Below, piece by piece: positions 52,735 to 61,773 of a stretch of DNA of 64,000 bases (its first letter is position 1; every line of letters begins with the position of its first letter). The notes beneath the pieces were generated by a model. It was not told the DNA's origin. It worked only from the letters and a program-made list of their open reading frames with translations, and made no database searches. The stretch comes from Qipengyuania sp. YIM B01966 (GTDB taxonomy: Bacteria > Pseudomonadota > Alphaproteobacteria > Sphingomonadales > Sphingomonadaceae). The stretch covers positions 19,862 through 83,861 of the forward strand of contig NZ_JADMNM010000009.1 in NCBI RefSeq assembly GCF_016461955.1. The letters run 5' to 3'. Made by a program: the position numbers and the translations under genes.

Positions 52735-53410
52735 GGACCAGACGACCCAGCACGCGCCCTATGCCCCGCTCGAAACGGTGCGCGCGGAGATTGCCCGCGC
52801 CGCCGCCATTGCCGGGCACGACGCGGCAGAGATAGCGCTGGTCGCGGTCAGCAAGACGCATGAAGCGCCCGCGATCCGCCCGCTGCTCGCCGCCGGGCAG
52901 CGCGTGTTCGGCGAGAACCGTGTGCAGGAGGCCGCCGCCAAATGGCCCGCTTTGCGCGAGGAATATGCCGGCATCGCGCTGCATCTGGTCGGCAGCCTGC
53001 AATCGAACAAGGCGGAGGAGGCCGCGGCTTTCTTCGATTGCATCCATTCGCTCGACCGGCCCAAACTCGTCAGCGCGCTCGCCCGCGCGTTCGACAAGGT
53101 CGGGCGGCAAGTGCCGTGTTTTGTCCAGGTCGATGTCGGGGAAGAACCGCAGAAGGGCGGCTGCCCGGTGGCCGAATTGCCCGCGCTGCTCGCCGCCGCG
53201 CGCGCGGCCGAGGTGCCGGTGGTGGGGCTGATGTGCGTGCCGCCTGCCGGGATCGAGCCGGCGCCGTTCTTCGCCTTCCTCGACAAACTCGCCGCCGATC
53301 ACGGGCTGTCGGGGCGCAGCATGGGGATGAGCGGCGATTTCGCCACCGCGATCATGCTCGGCGCGACGCATGTGCGGGTCGGCACCGCTCTGTTCGGCGC
53401 GCGCGGCTAG
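52733..53410 (+). CDS. yggS: YggS-family pyridoxal-phosphate homeostasis protein
   Basis: PLP-binding protein that keeps the pool of free pyridoxal phosphate in balance. The PLP lysine is Lys41 in LVAVSKTHEA. Other motifs: FGENRVQEA, LHLVGSLQSNK, GLMCVPP, SMGMSGDFATAI and VRVGTALFG. 225 residues, standard. It starts back to back with the ThiE-like gene, their start codons overlapping on a CATG, and ends before a bidirectional terminator. Confidence 0.95.
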   Translation: MDQTTQHAPYAPLETVRAEIARAAAIAGHDAAEIALVAVSKTHEAPAIRPLLAAGQRVFGENRVQEAAAKWPALREEYAGIALHLVGSLQSNKAEEAAAFFDCIHSLDRPKLVSALARAFDKVGRQVPCFVQVDVGEEPQKGGCPVAELPALLAAARAAEVPVVGLMCVPPAGIEPAPFFAFLDKLAADHGLSGRSMGMSGDFATAIMLGATHVRVGTALFGARG

Positions 53411-53417
53411 CGCACAA

Positions 53418-53444
53418 AAAAGGGCGCCACGCGGGCGCCCTTTT
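53418..53444. terminator. Bidirectional intrinsic terminator between yggS and the TonB receptor gene
   Basis: AAAAGGGCGCC (53418-53428) pairs perfectly with GGCGCCCTTTT (53434-53444) around a five-base loop. A T-run follows on the plus strand and, because of the A-run on the left, also on the minus strand. It lies between the stops of two convergent genes, 7 and 21 bases away, and would end both transcripts. Confidence 0.9.
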
Positions 53445-53465
53445 CGGTATCAAGTTGAGCGTGGC

Positions 53466-56168
53466 TCAGAATTCGCCGCGCACCGTGATCCCGTAGGTCC
53501 GCGGCTCGGCAAGGAAGGCCGAGAACATCTGCTGCGGGGCCACTAACGGGGTGTTGAAAGCGACCTGCGTGTACTGTTCGTTGAACAGGTTCTGCACCCA
53601 GCCTTCGACCGCGAAGCGCCCGCCAATATCGGTCAGCCCGATGCGGCCGTTGACCACCACGTAACCGTCCTGCTCCTTGCCATACTGCAGGTCCGAACCG
53701 GTGTTGTAATCGCCCGTCATACGCGCGTTGAGGAACACGAGGCCGCGCATCCCGCTGGTCCCGATCGCCGGGGTGAAGGTCAGCGAGGTGGTGCCCACCA
53801 CTTCCGGCGCGTTCGACATGTTATCGCCCGGCAGCAGCCGCAGCGCCGGATCGAGCGGGGCGCCGCTTTCATTGCCGATCAGATCATCGACATAGGACGT
53901 ATCGGTATAGGTCACGCCGAAGGTCACCGACAGGTCGCGCACCGGGCTAAGCGCGGCTTCCAGCTCGATGCCCTGCGCGATCACGCCCGGCGCGACATTA
54001 TCGGCGGCACAGCCGCCGGTGGTGGGGCTGGCGTCGCTGTCGGTCAGGCCCAGATCCTCGCTGCAGCCATTGATGTTCTGCACCAGGTAGACCGAACCGT
54101 TGAACGTGTTCAGCTGGAAGTTGGTGAATTCCTGGCGGAACGCCGCCAGGCTGAGGCTGAACTGGCGGGTCGCGTATTTGGCGCCGATTTCATAGGCGTT
54201 GACGGTCTCCTCGTCGAACTGGAGACGCCGCGGATCGAGCGCATTGACGTTGAGCGTCACCGGATTGCCCAGCGCCGACCGGTCGAGGTTGAACCCGCCC
54301 GCCTTGTAGCCGCGCGAATACGAGCCGTAGACCATCAGATCATCGGTCGGCTTGTAGCTGAGGATTGCCGTCCCGGTCAGCTGGTCTTCCTCGCGGGTGT
54401 CGGCCAGCGTCTTGCCGTCCAGCCCGGCGGTCGAGTTGCCCTGGCACGACAGGCCGAGGATCCCGCCGGCAAGGCCGGCCAGCGGCGTCGTCAGCAGGCC
54501 CGAGAGCAGCGCCTGGTTGGTTACACAGGCGGTGTTGTCGTTGCGGAACGCGGCCGAGAAATCCTTGGTCTCGGTCGTGTAGCGCAGGCCCAGCGTCAGA
54601 TCGAGCCGATCGGTCAAATGGATGATGTTGTGCGTGAAGACCGCGAAGTTCTCGCTGGTCTGGTTATAGACTTCGCCCAGGCTCCCGCGATCGTTGACCG
54701 TGGCAAGGTTGTTGAGCCCGGCGAAGATCAGCGGGGTGGCCGGCCCGAACGCGCCCACGCCGCCATTGGCGGCCTGCAACACCGCACGGCCCCCGGCGCT
54801 GAGGCAGCCGGTGCTCGCCGGCGAAACCAGCGCCGGATTGATCGCCAGCACCACGCGGCACGGCGCAAATGCGCCATATTGCGTGCCGAAGCGCACATTA
54901 TCGCGCGTTTCCAGCTTCTCGTGGGCGTAATAGCCGCCGATAAGCCAGTCGAGCCGGTCGTTGAAGGCCGTGCCGTTAAAGCGGATTTCCTGGGTGAAGG
55001 TCTTGAATTCGCGCGACAGCGCATTGTCGCCCGGTGTGCGGTAAAGGAGGTCGAGCTGCGTATAATCGGTGTCCGACCCCTGCGAATTGAAATAATCGCG
55101 ATAGGCGGTGATCGAGGTGAAATTGATCGCGCCGAAATCGTAATTCAGCTCGCCTGAGATGCCCCAATCCTCGGTCTCGCCTTCGTAAGAGCGGCCGCGG
55201 GTGGGATAGATCGTGCGTTCAAAGGTCGATTGGGTGAGCCCGGCAGGGCTCTGCCCCAGCGCCAGCACAACCGGCACGATCGGGTTGCCGGTGCTGGTCA
55301 GCGACGGTGCGCCCGGCAATGGGCGGGCGAACGAGTCGAGACCCGGGCTGACGCGCGAAAGCGGCGCGAAATCGGCCTGCACGAAGGTTGCCGCGCAGCA
55401 CGCTTCTTCCTTCTTGGAATAATCGCCGACAACCCGCAGCGACAGGCTTTCGGTCGGTTCGAACAGCAACTGGCCGCGCACCAGATAGCGGTCGCGATTG
55501 TTGATGTCGGTATCGTTGACCGCATCGTAGTAGAAACCGTCGCGCTTGAAATAGACCCCGTCCACCCGCGCGGCCAGCGTTTCGCCAAGCGGCGCATTGA
55601 CGCCTGCTTCGATCCTCATCGCATCGTAATTGCCGTAGGTGAACGCGCCGTAGCCTGAAAAATCGAAGGTCGGCGCGGCGGTGTAGATGCTGATCATCCC
55701 CGCCGATGAGTTGCGCCCGCCCAGCGTGCCCTGCGGCCCGCGCAGGATTTCCACCCGGTCGAGCGGGCCGAGTTCGGACAAGGCATTGCCCGAACGCGAG
55801 CGATAGACCCCGTCGACAAACACCGCGACCGAGCTTTCGAGACCCGGATTGTCGCCGACCGTGCCGATCCCGCGGATACGGGCCGAACCGTTGGCTTCAT
55901 TCCCGGTCGAGGAGACCAGCAGCGACGGGGCGACCTGGTTCAGTTCGCGAATGTCGCTGGTGCCCGAATTCTGCAGCGTTTCGGCGGTCACGGCCGAGAC
56001 CGCCACCGGCACATCGGCCAGCGCCTGTTCGCGGCCCTGCGCGGTGACGACGATTTCCGTCTGCGCTTCGGCGCCGGTATCGGCATCCTGCGCTTGGGCG
56101 ATTTGCGGGATCAAAGTGGCGGCAACGCCGGCCAGCGCGAGCGCGCGGGTGGAAAGCGGCTTGGACAT
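53466..56168 (-). CDS. TonB-dependent outer-membrane receptor
   Basis: 900-residue outer-membrane transporter. A signal peptide (to about AQAQD) precedes a TonB box (TEIVVTAQGREQALADVPV), a plug domain (SARIRGIGT, VFVDGVYRSRSGNAL, VEILRGPQGTLGGRNSSAG) and a 22-strand barrel ending ...RTYGITVRGEF with the terminal aromatic residue. Two external loops contain cysteines that may form disulfides. Substrate unknown; no siderophore or vitamin gene is adjacent. ATG 56168 follows GGAAGGGAG. The AT-rich leader before it (TTGTTTTGCCGGAACAATAA on plus) probably carries the promoter. Confidence 0.93.
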   Translation of the reverse strand: MSKPLSTRALALAGVAATLIPQIAQAQDADTGAEAQTEIVVTAQGREQALADVPVAVSAVTAETLQNSGTSDIRELNQVAPSLLVSSTGNEANGSARIRGIGTVGDNPGLESSVAVFVDGVYRSRSGNALSELGPLDRVEILRGPQGTLGGRNSSAGMISIYTAAPTFDFSGYGAFTYGNYDAMRIEAGVNAPLGETLAARVDGVYFKRDGFYYDAVNDTDINNRDRYLVRGQLLFEPTESLSLRVVGDYSKKEEACCAATFVQADFAPLSRVSPGLDSFARPLPGAPSLTSTGNPIVPVVLALGQSPAGLTQSTFERTIYPTRGRSYEGETEDWGISGELNYDFGAINFTSITAYRDYFNSQGSDTDYTQLDLLYRTPGDNALSREFKTFTQEIRFNGTAFNDRLDWLIGGYYAHEKLETRDNVRFGTQYGAFAPCRVVLAINPALVSPASTGCLSAGGRAVLQAANGGVGAFGPATPLIFAGLNNLATVNDRGSLGEVYNQTSENFAVFTHNIIHLTDRLDLTLGLRYTTETKDFSAAFRNDNTACVTNQALLSGLLTTPLAGLAGGILGLSCQGNSTAGLDGKTLADTREEDQLTGTAILSYKPTDDLMVYGSYSRGYKAGGFNLDRSALGNPVTLNVNALDPRRLQFDEETVNAYEIGAKYATRQFSLSLAAFRQEFTNFQLNTFNGSVYLVQNINGCSEDLGLTDSDASPTTGGCAADNVAPGVIAQGIELEAALSPVRDLSVTFGVTYTDTSYVDDLIGNESGAPLDPALRLLPGDNMSNAPEVVGTTSLTFTPAIGTSGMRGLVFLNARMTGDYNTGSDLQYGKEQDGYVVVNGRIGLTDIGGRFAVEGWVQNLFNEQYTQVAFNTPLVAPQQMFSAFLAEPRTYGITVRGEF

Positions 56169-56260
56169 CAGGGTCTCCCTTCCTGTTATGAACTTATTTT
56201 GTTTTGCCGGAACAATAACCCAACAAGGCGCCGCCGCAATAGCCAAAAGCGGCCGAAACC

Positions 56261-59023
56261 CTAGACTTTTTCCAGCCGTTGTTCGCTTGCATCACTTGCC
56301 GCTGTCAGCAGCGATGCCTCGATCGCGGCCATGCGCGTGGTGTCGGAAATCTTCTTTCCCAGCAGATCCGTAACGTAAAACGTGTCCGCCGCGCGCTCGC
56401 CATAGCCGGTGATATGCGCTGAATGGACAATCAGTTGGCTGTCGAACAGCGCGCGCGCCAGTCGGGCCAGCAGGGCCGGGCGGTCGAACGCGCCGACCTC
56501 GATTACCGTAAAGCGGTTCGAAGCGTGGTTGTCGAACACCACGCGCGGGCGCACCTCGAAGGCTTCGGCGCGCGGCTGGGCCAGCCGGCGTTTGGCGAGC
56601 TGCGGCATGATCTGCCTTCGTCCCGCCAGCGCATCGGCGATGCTGGCCTCGATCCGGGCCAGCTGTTCGGGCGCGCTGAAAGGCTGGCCGTGCGGGTCCT
56701 GGACCAGGAAATTATCGACCGCCCAGCCGCTGCTGGTGGTGTGAATGCGCGCGTCGATGATGTTTGCGCCGGCGAGGTGAATGCCGCCCGCGATGCGGTA
56801 GAACAGACCCGGGTGATCGGCGGCGATCACGCTGACCAGTGTCGCCCCGCGGCTGGGATAGACCTCGCAATGGACCGACAGCGCACGGTTATGGGCCAGC
56901 GCCGTGCGATATAGGCGAAGGTTCAGCGCGGCGATGTCTTCGGGTTCGGCAATCCAGTAGGCATCGCCGAACTCTGCCCCGTGGAGCGCCAGCGCCGGAT
57001 CGTCGCCCAGCAATTCGGCCACCGCCGTCTTGCGCGCAACGATCCGCTGTTCGCGCCCCGCGCCCGCATGGCCGAGCCGCAATTGTTCCTGCGCCGCATC
57101 ATACAATTCGCCCAAGAGCTGGCGCTTCCAGCTGTTCCACGTGCCGGGGCCGACGGCGCGGATATCGACTGCGGTCAGGATCATCAGCTGGCGCAGCCGT
57201 TCGAGGTTCTGCACAGAGGCGACGAAATCCTCGATCGTCTTGGGATCGGTCAGGTCGCGCTTGAAAGCGGTCGCGCTCATCAGCAGGTGATGGCGGACCA
57301 GCCAGGCGACCAGCTCGGTCTCGGCCTCGCTCAGCCCGAAACGGGGGCACAGCTGCTGGGCAATCTCGGCGCCCAGCACCGAATGATCGCCGCCGCGGCC
57401 CTTGGCGATATCGTGCAGCAGCACCGCGACATAGCTCGCCCGGCGCGAGGCGACCCGGCGGATCAGACGGGTCGAGCGCGGGTGGTCGGCCGCCAGCTCG
57501 CCGCGCTCGATCCGGCTGAGCAGGCCAATCGCGCGGATGGTGTGTTCGTCGACCGTATAATGGTGATACATGTCGAACTGCATCTGCGCGGTGACGCGGC
57601 CGAAATCCGGCACGAAACGGCCGAACACCCCGGTCTCGTTCATCCAGCGCAGCACGGTTTCGGGATCGTTGCGCCCGGCCAGCAGCTGCACGAACAGCGC
57701 GTTGGCCCGCGCATCCGCACGCACCTCGTCGCGGATCAGCGCGGCATCGCGGGTGACGAGGCGCAGCGTGTCGGGGTGGATTTCGAGCTGTTCGCTTTCC
57801 GCAAGCTGGAAGATTTCCACCAGCCGCACCGGGTCGTCACGAAACCAGCCGTCGCCCGGCGCAGAAATGCGCCCGCCATAGATGCGATAGCCCTTCAGAT
57901 TGCGCGTCCGGGCGGTGAACCCGGCGAGCAGGCCGCGACGGCTGCGCGCCTTGCCCATCTGCTCGTCGATATGCGCGAGGAAAATGCCCGTCAGCGACCC
58001 GACCGTGCGTGCCTGGAGGAAATAATAGCGCATGAACCGTTCGACCGCGCGGCTGCCGGGCCGATCGGCAAAGCGCATCCGTTCGGCCACCTGCCGCTGG
58101 AGGTCGAAGGTCAGCCGGTCCTCCGCCCGCCCGGTCACCGTGTGCATATGCGCGCGCACCGCGAGGAGGAAGTTCTCCGCCCGGCGGAAGGCGCGATATT
58201 CATCCTGCGTGAACAGCCCGGCATCGACCAGTTCGCGCGCCGCCCGCACGCCATGGATATATTTGCCGATCCAGTACAGCGTCTGGAGATCGCGCAGGCC
58301 GCCCTTGCCGTCCTTGACGTTGGGCTCGACGACATAGCGGCTGTCGCCCATCCGCTTGTGGCGGGCATTGCGTTCGGCAAGCTTGTCGGTAACAAACTGC
58401 CGTTCGCTGCCGCGCACCACCTCGGCGGCGAAGCGCTGCATGGCATGGTCGTACAGCGCCCGGTCGCCCCACACGAACCGCCCTTCGAGCAGCGCGGTGC
58501 GGATCGTCAGATCCTCGCGCGCCAGGCGGATCAGATCATCGACGCTGCGGCTCGAATGCCCGATCTTGAGCCCGAGATCCCACAGGAAATAGAGCATCGC
58601 CTCGATCACCTGTTCGCACCAGGCGGTACGGCGGGCGGGAGTGATGAAGGCGATATCGACGTCGGAATAGGGCGCCATCTCCGCCCGGCCGTAGCCGCCG
58701 ACCGCGCCGATCGCCAAGCGCTCGGCCGCGGAACGGTTGCCGGCAGGATATAGCGCATGGGCGACATGATCATGGATCACCCGCAGCAATTGATCGATCA
58801 GGAAGGCATGGCCAGCGGCGTGCTGGTGCCCGGCCGAGGGCTTGTCCGCTAGCCGCCGGGCAAGCTCCTCGCGGCCGGCATCGAGCGCGGCGCGCAGCGC
58901 GCCGAGGATCGCCGGACGCGCCGCTTCGGCCCCGTTGCTGGCACCTGCCAGCGCGGCAATCTCGCCCGCCAGCGCCCGGCGGTCGATGATCGCCCGCTGG
59001 GCCGGAATCCGCTCGGCGATCAA
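56261..59023 (-). CDS. glnD: [Protein-PII] uridylyltransferase/uridylyl-removing enzyme
   Basis: Bifunctional nitrogen sensor that adds UMP to PII when glutamine is low and removes it when glutamine is high. Domains: nucleotidyltransferase (about 95-250, GGYGRAEMAPYSDVDIAF), HD hydrolase (about 460-590, VLLHDIAKGRGGDHS) and two C-terminal ACT domains (about 710-790 and 820-900). 920 residues. Its first four bases overlap the stop of the acyl-CoA synthetase gene upstream. It links with gltBD in the window as part of nitrogen control. Confidence 0.96.
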   Translation of the reverse strand: MIAERIPAQRAIIDRRALAGEIAALAGASNGAEAARPAILGALRAALDAGREELARRLADKPSAGHQHAAGHAFLIDQLLRVIHDHVAHALYPAGNRSAAERLAIGAVGGYGRAEMAPYSDVDIAFITPARRTAWCEQVIEAMLYFLWDLGLKIGHSSRSVDDLIRLAREDLTIRTALLEGRFVWGDRALYDHAMQRFAAEVVRGSERQFVTDKLAERNARHKRMGDSRYVVEPNVKDGKGGLRDLQTLYWIGKYIHGVRAARELVDAGLFTQDEYRAFRRAENFLLAVRAHMHTVTGRAEDRLTFDLQRQVAERMRFADRPGSRAVERFMRYYFLQARTVGSLTGIFLAHIDEQMGKARSRRGLLAGFTARTRNLKGYRIYGGRISAPGDGWFRDDPVRLVEIFQLAESEQLEIHPDTLRLVTRDAALIRDEVRADARANALFVQLLAGRNDPETVLRWMNETGVFGRFVPDFGRVTAQMQFDMYHHYTVDEHTIRAIGLLSRIERGELAADHPRSTRLIRRVASRRASYVAVLLHDIAKGRGGDHSVLGAEIAQQLCPRFGLSEAETELVAWLVRHHLLMSATAFKRDLTDPKTIEDFVASVQNLERLRQLMILTAVDIRAVGPGTWNSWKRQLLGELYDAAQEQLRLGHAGAGREQRIVARKTAVAELLGDDPALALHGAEFGDAYWIAEPEDIAALNLRLYRTALAHNRALSVHCEVYPSRGATLVSVIAADHPGLFYRIAGGIHLAGANIIDARIHTTSSGWAVDNFLVQDPHGQPFSAPEQLARIEASIADALAGRRQIMPQLAKRRLAQPRAEAFEVRPRVVFDNHASNRFTVIEVGAFDRPALLARLARALFDSQLIVHSAHITGYGERAADTFYVTDLLGKKISDTTRMAAIEASLLTAASDASEQRLEKV

Positions 59024-60720
59024 GCCGCGGCCAGCAGCGCCGGGCTGTATTCGGCCTTGACCGTGCGCTTGTCGATCTTCTGCGTACCGAGGCGCGGCAG
59101 CGCCGCATCGACCCGGCGGATATGCCCCTCGAGCGGGATCTTGAAGCGGGCGAGATGTTCCTCGAGGAATTCGACCAGCTCGTCAGGCGCCAGGTCGCGC
59201 CCGTCCTTGAGGAAATAGACCGCCGCCGGCACCTCGCCATAGCGTTCGTCGGGCAGGCCGAAGACCGAACATTCTGCGATGTCGGGATGAGCGTAGATCG
59301 CCTCCTCGACCTCGATGCACGAAATGTTCTCGCCGCCGCGGATAATGATGTCCTTCTTGCGATCGACGATGAACAGATAGCCGTCCTCGTCGAGATAGCC
59401 GAGATCGCCGGTGCGGAAATAGGCATCATCAGTATAGGCGGCGCCGGTCGCCTCGTCATTGTCCCAGTAACACTGGAAATTGGCGACCGAGCGGATGCAG
59501 ACCTCGCCAACCGCGCCCGCGGCCAGCTTGCCGCCAGCATCGTCAAGGATTGCCATATCGACCAGCGGCACGCTGGCCCGGCCGGTGCTGCCGGGCTTGG
59601 CCATGTAATTTTCGTTGAAATTGCCGCAGCCGACGCCGTTGGTTTCGGTCAGGCCGTAGCCGAGCAGCGGGAAGCCTTCGGGGAAGGCTTCCTTTATCCG
59701 CGTGACATGTTCGACGGGGCGCGGCGCGCCCCCGGCAGCAAAGCTCTTGCAGGCCGACAAATCGTAATGCGCGCGGTCTGGATGGGTGGCGATTTCATAG
59801 CTCATCAGCGGGACGCCGACGAAATAGGTGATCTGTTCCGCATCCATCAGCCGCAGCGCCTCGCCTGCATCCCATTTCGGCATCAGCACCAGCTTGCGCC
59901 CCAGCGCGAAGCTTTGCAGCAACAGCGGCACCTCGCCGGTGACATGGAACAGCGGCACCGCAACCAGTGCGCTGGGCTGGGCCGAAGGCGCTTCGCCCTT
60001 GGCGGTGAAATATTGCAGCACCATCACGCTCTGCGCGATGTAGTTCATTGTTCCGTTGACCACGGCGCGGTGGTCGCTGACCGCGCCCTTGGGAAAACCC
60101 GTCGAGCCCGAAGTATAAAGCGCCGTTGCCAGGTCATCGGGGCCAAGTTCGGGAAGCGCGGCGCCAAGCGCTTCGTCCCACACCGCTGCCAGCCCGTCGG
60201 TGGGCGCGCCGCCATGCGAGATAAGCACGATGCGCGCGCCGTGATCATGCCCTTCGAGGCGGGTCGCGCGCTGGGCGTCGGCCAGCACCAGCGTGCAGCC
60301 CATCAGGCGGGTGCCATAAGCCAGTTCCTCGCCGGTCCAGAAACCGTTGAGCAGGGTGGCGCAGCCGCCGGCAAGCAGCGTGCCCATATAGGCGATGATC
60401 CAGTTGGCTGAATTGCGCGCGGCAATGCCCACCCGGTCGCCTGGCCTGATCCCGTGCTGCCCGACCAGCGCGTGCGCCACGCGAAGCGCAGCCTGATAGG
60501 TTTCGCCAAAAGTCAGCCGCGTATCGCCATCGACCAGGAACACGGTGTCGCGGTGCTGATCGCAATAATGCGCCAGATAATGCGCCAAGCTGGGCGGGGC
60601 GGCCTTGAACGCGGGCATCGCCACGCCGCGCCGATCGACCTGCACGGTTTCGAACATGGCGCCCGGCGCGGTCAGCGCGGTGATGATCTGTTCGAGGGTG
60701 TCGTCGAGCTGCGTGGGCAT
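59020..60720 (-). CDS. AMP-dependent acyl-CoA synthetase
   Basis: Class I adenylate-forming enzyme that activates a carboxylic acid to acyl-CoA. Motifs: P-loop YTSGSTGFPKGAVSDHR, YGLTETNGVGCG, the ribose-binding TGDLGYLDEDGYLFIVDRKK and the late catalytic lysine near LGTQKIDKR. 566 residues. ATG 60720 has an AGGAGA ribosome site. It overlaps glnD by four bases. Substrate (medium/long-chain fatty acid or aromatic acid) unknown. Confidence 0.92.
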   Translation of the reverse strand: MPTQLDDTLEQIITALTAPGAMFETVQVDRRGVAMPAFKAAPPSLAHYLAHYCDQHRDTVFLVDGDTRLTFGETYQAALRVAHALVGQHGIRPGDRVGIAARNSANWIIAYMGTLLAGGCATLLNGFWTGEELAYGTRLMGCTLVLADAQRATRLEGHDHGARIVLISHGGAPTDGLAAVWDEALGAALPELGPDDLATALYTSGSTGFPKGAVSDHRAVVNGTMNYIAQSVMVLQYFTAKGEAPSAQPSALVAVPLFHVTGEVPLLLQSFALGRKLVLMPKWDAGEALRLMDAEQITYFVGVPLMSYEIATHPDRAHYDLSACKSFAAGGAPRPVEHVTRIKEAFPEGFPLLGYGLTETNGVGCGNFNENYMAKPGSTGRASVPLVDMAILDDAGGKLAAGAVGEVCIRSVANFQCYWDNDEATGAAYTDDAYFRTGDLGYLDEDGYLFIVDRKKDIIIRGGENISCIEVEEAIYAHPDIAECSVFGLPDERYGEVPAAVYFLKDGRDLAPDELVEFLEEHLARFKIPLEGHIRRVDAALPRLGTQKIDKRTVKAEYSPALLAAA

Positions 60721-60867
60721 GGACTGGTGCTCTCCTGTTTGAAGCCGTCCGCCCTGACTGGCGGATCGGGCGGGGGCCGCTGCCGAGGGTTCCCACCACC
60801 GGCGTGCTATGCCATTAGCGCGGGCCAATCCGCGCCAGCGGCCCGTAAGTCCTAGGGGGTTCACCTG

Positions 60868-61773
60868 TTGCTGTCACTACTTGCCGCCATCGCCCCAGCT
60901 GCGGGTGCGGCCTCGCCGATCCATTGGGAAGATCTCGGCCTGAGGCCGGGGATCGAATTGGGCTTCTTCACCCTCAGGTTCTATTCGCTCGCCTATCTTG
61001 GCGGGCTGCTCCTGGCTTATTGGCACCTGTCGAAAATGATCAAGGCGCCCGGCGCTCCGCTCGCCCAGCGCCATGCCGACGACCTGTTTTTCTACTGCAC
61101 GCTCGGCGTCATCCTCGGCGGGCGGCTCGGCTATGCGATGTTCTACGACCCGTCGCTGTTCACCACCACCACGCCGGGCACGCTGGTCGGCTGGAACCTG
61201 CTGCGGCTGTGGGATGGCGGGATGAGCTTTCATGGCGGCCTGGTCGGCGTGTTGCTGGCGATCACCTGGGTGTGCCGGCAGGGCGGCCTGTCGTTCCTGA
61301 GGGTGTGCGATTACATCGCCGTCAACGTGCCCTTCGGCATGTTCCTTGGCCGCCTCGCCAATTTCATCAATGGCGAGCTGTGGGGCCGCGTCAGCGATGT
61401 GCCCTGGGCGATGATCTTTCCCGGCGGCGGCCCGCTGGCGCGCCATCCGAGCCAGCTCTACCAGGCCGCGCTCGAAGGGGCGCTGCTGATGGCGGTGATG
61501 CTGTACCTGTTCTGGCGCACCCGGGCGCGGTACCGGCCGGGCCTGCTGGTCGGCGTGTTTACGCTCGGCATCGGGCTTGCCCGGTTCATCGCCGAATTCT
61601 TCCGCGAACCCGATGCGCAACTGGCCGAGTTCGCCCGGCAGACCGGCCTGTCGATGGGCCAGTGGCTGACCATCCCGTTGATCCTGCTGGGCCTCGTGGT
61701 GATGGCCTATGCGCTGCGCCGGCCGCCCGAGGCGAGCGGCACCGTTCCCGTGGAGCCGCGCGCAGAGCCGTGA
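60868..61773 (+). CDS. lgt: Prolipoprotein diacylglyceryl transferase
   Basis: First lipoprotein maturation enzyme: moves a diacylglyceryl group from phosphatidylglycerol to the lipobox cysteine. The Lgt signature is GRLANFINGELWGR, with MSFHGGLVGV and RHPSQLYQAALEG. About seven membrane helices, 301 residues. Start codon is TTG at 60868 with AGGGGG eight bases earlier; no better start is upstream in frame. It acts on the lipoproteins at 24, 27.9 and 28.2 kb. Its stop overlaps the following gene. Confidence 0.95.
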   Translation: MLSLLAAIAPAAGAASPIHWEDLGLRPGIELGFFTLRFYSLAYLGGLLLAYWHLSKMIKAPGAPLAQRHADDLFFYCTLGVILGGRLGYAMFYDPSLFTTTTPGTLVGWNLLRLWDGGMSFHGGLVGVLLAITWVCRQGGLSFLRVCDYIAVNVPFGMFLGRLANFINGELWGRVSDVPWAMIFPGGGPLARHPSQLYQAALEGALLMAVMLYLFWRTRARYRPGLLVGVFTLGIGLARFIAEFFREPDAQLAEFARQTGLSMGQWLTIPLILLGLVVMAYALRRPPEASGTVPVEPRAEP

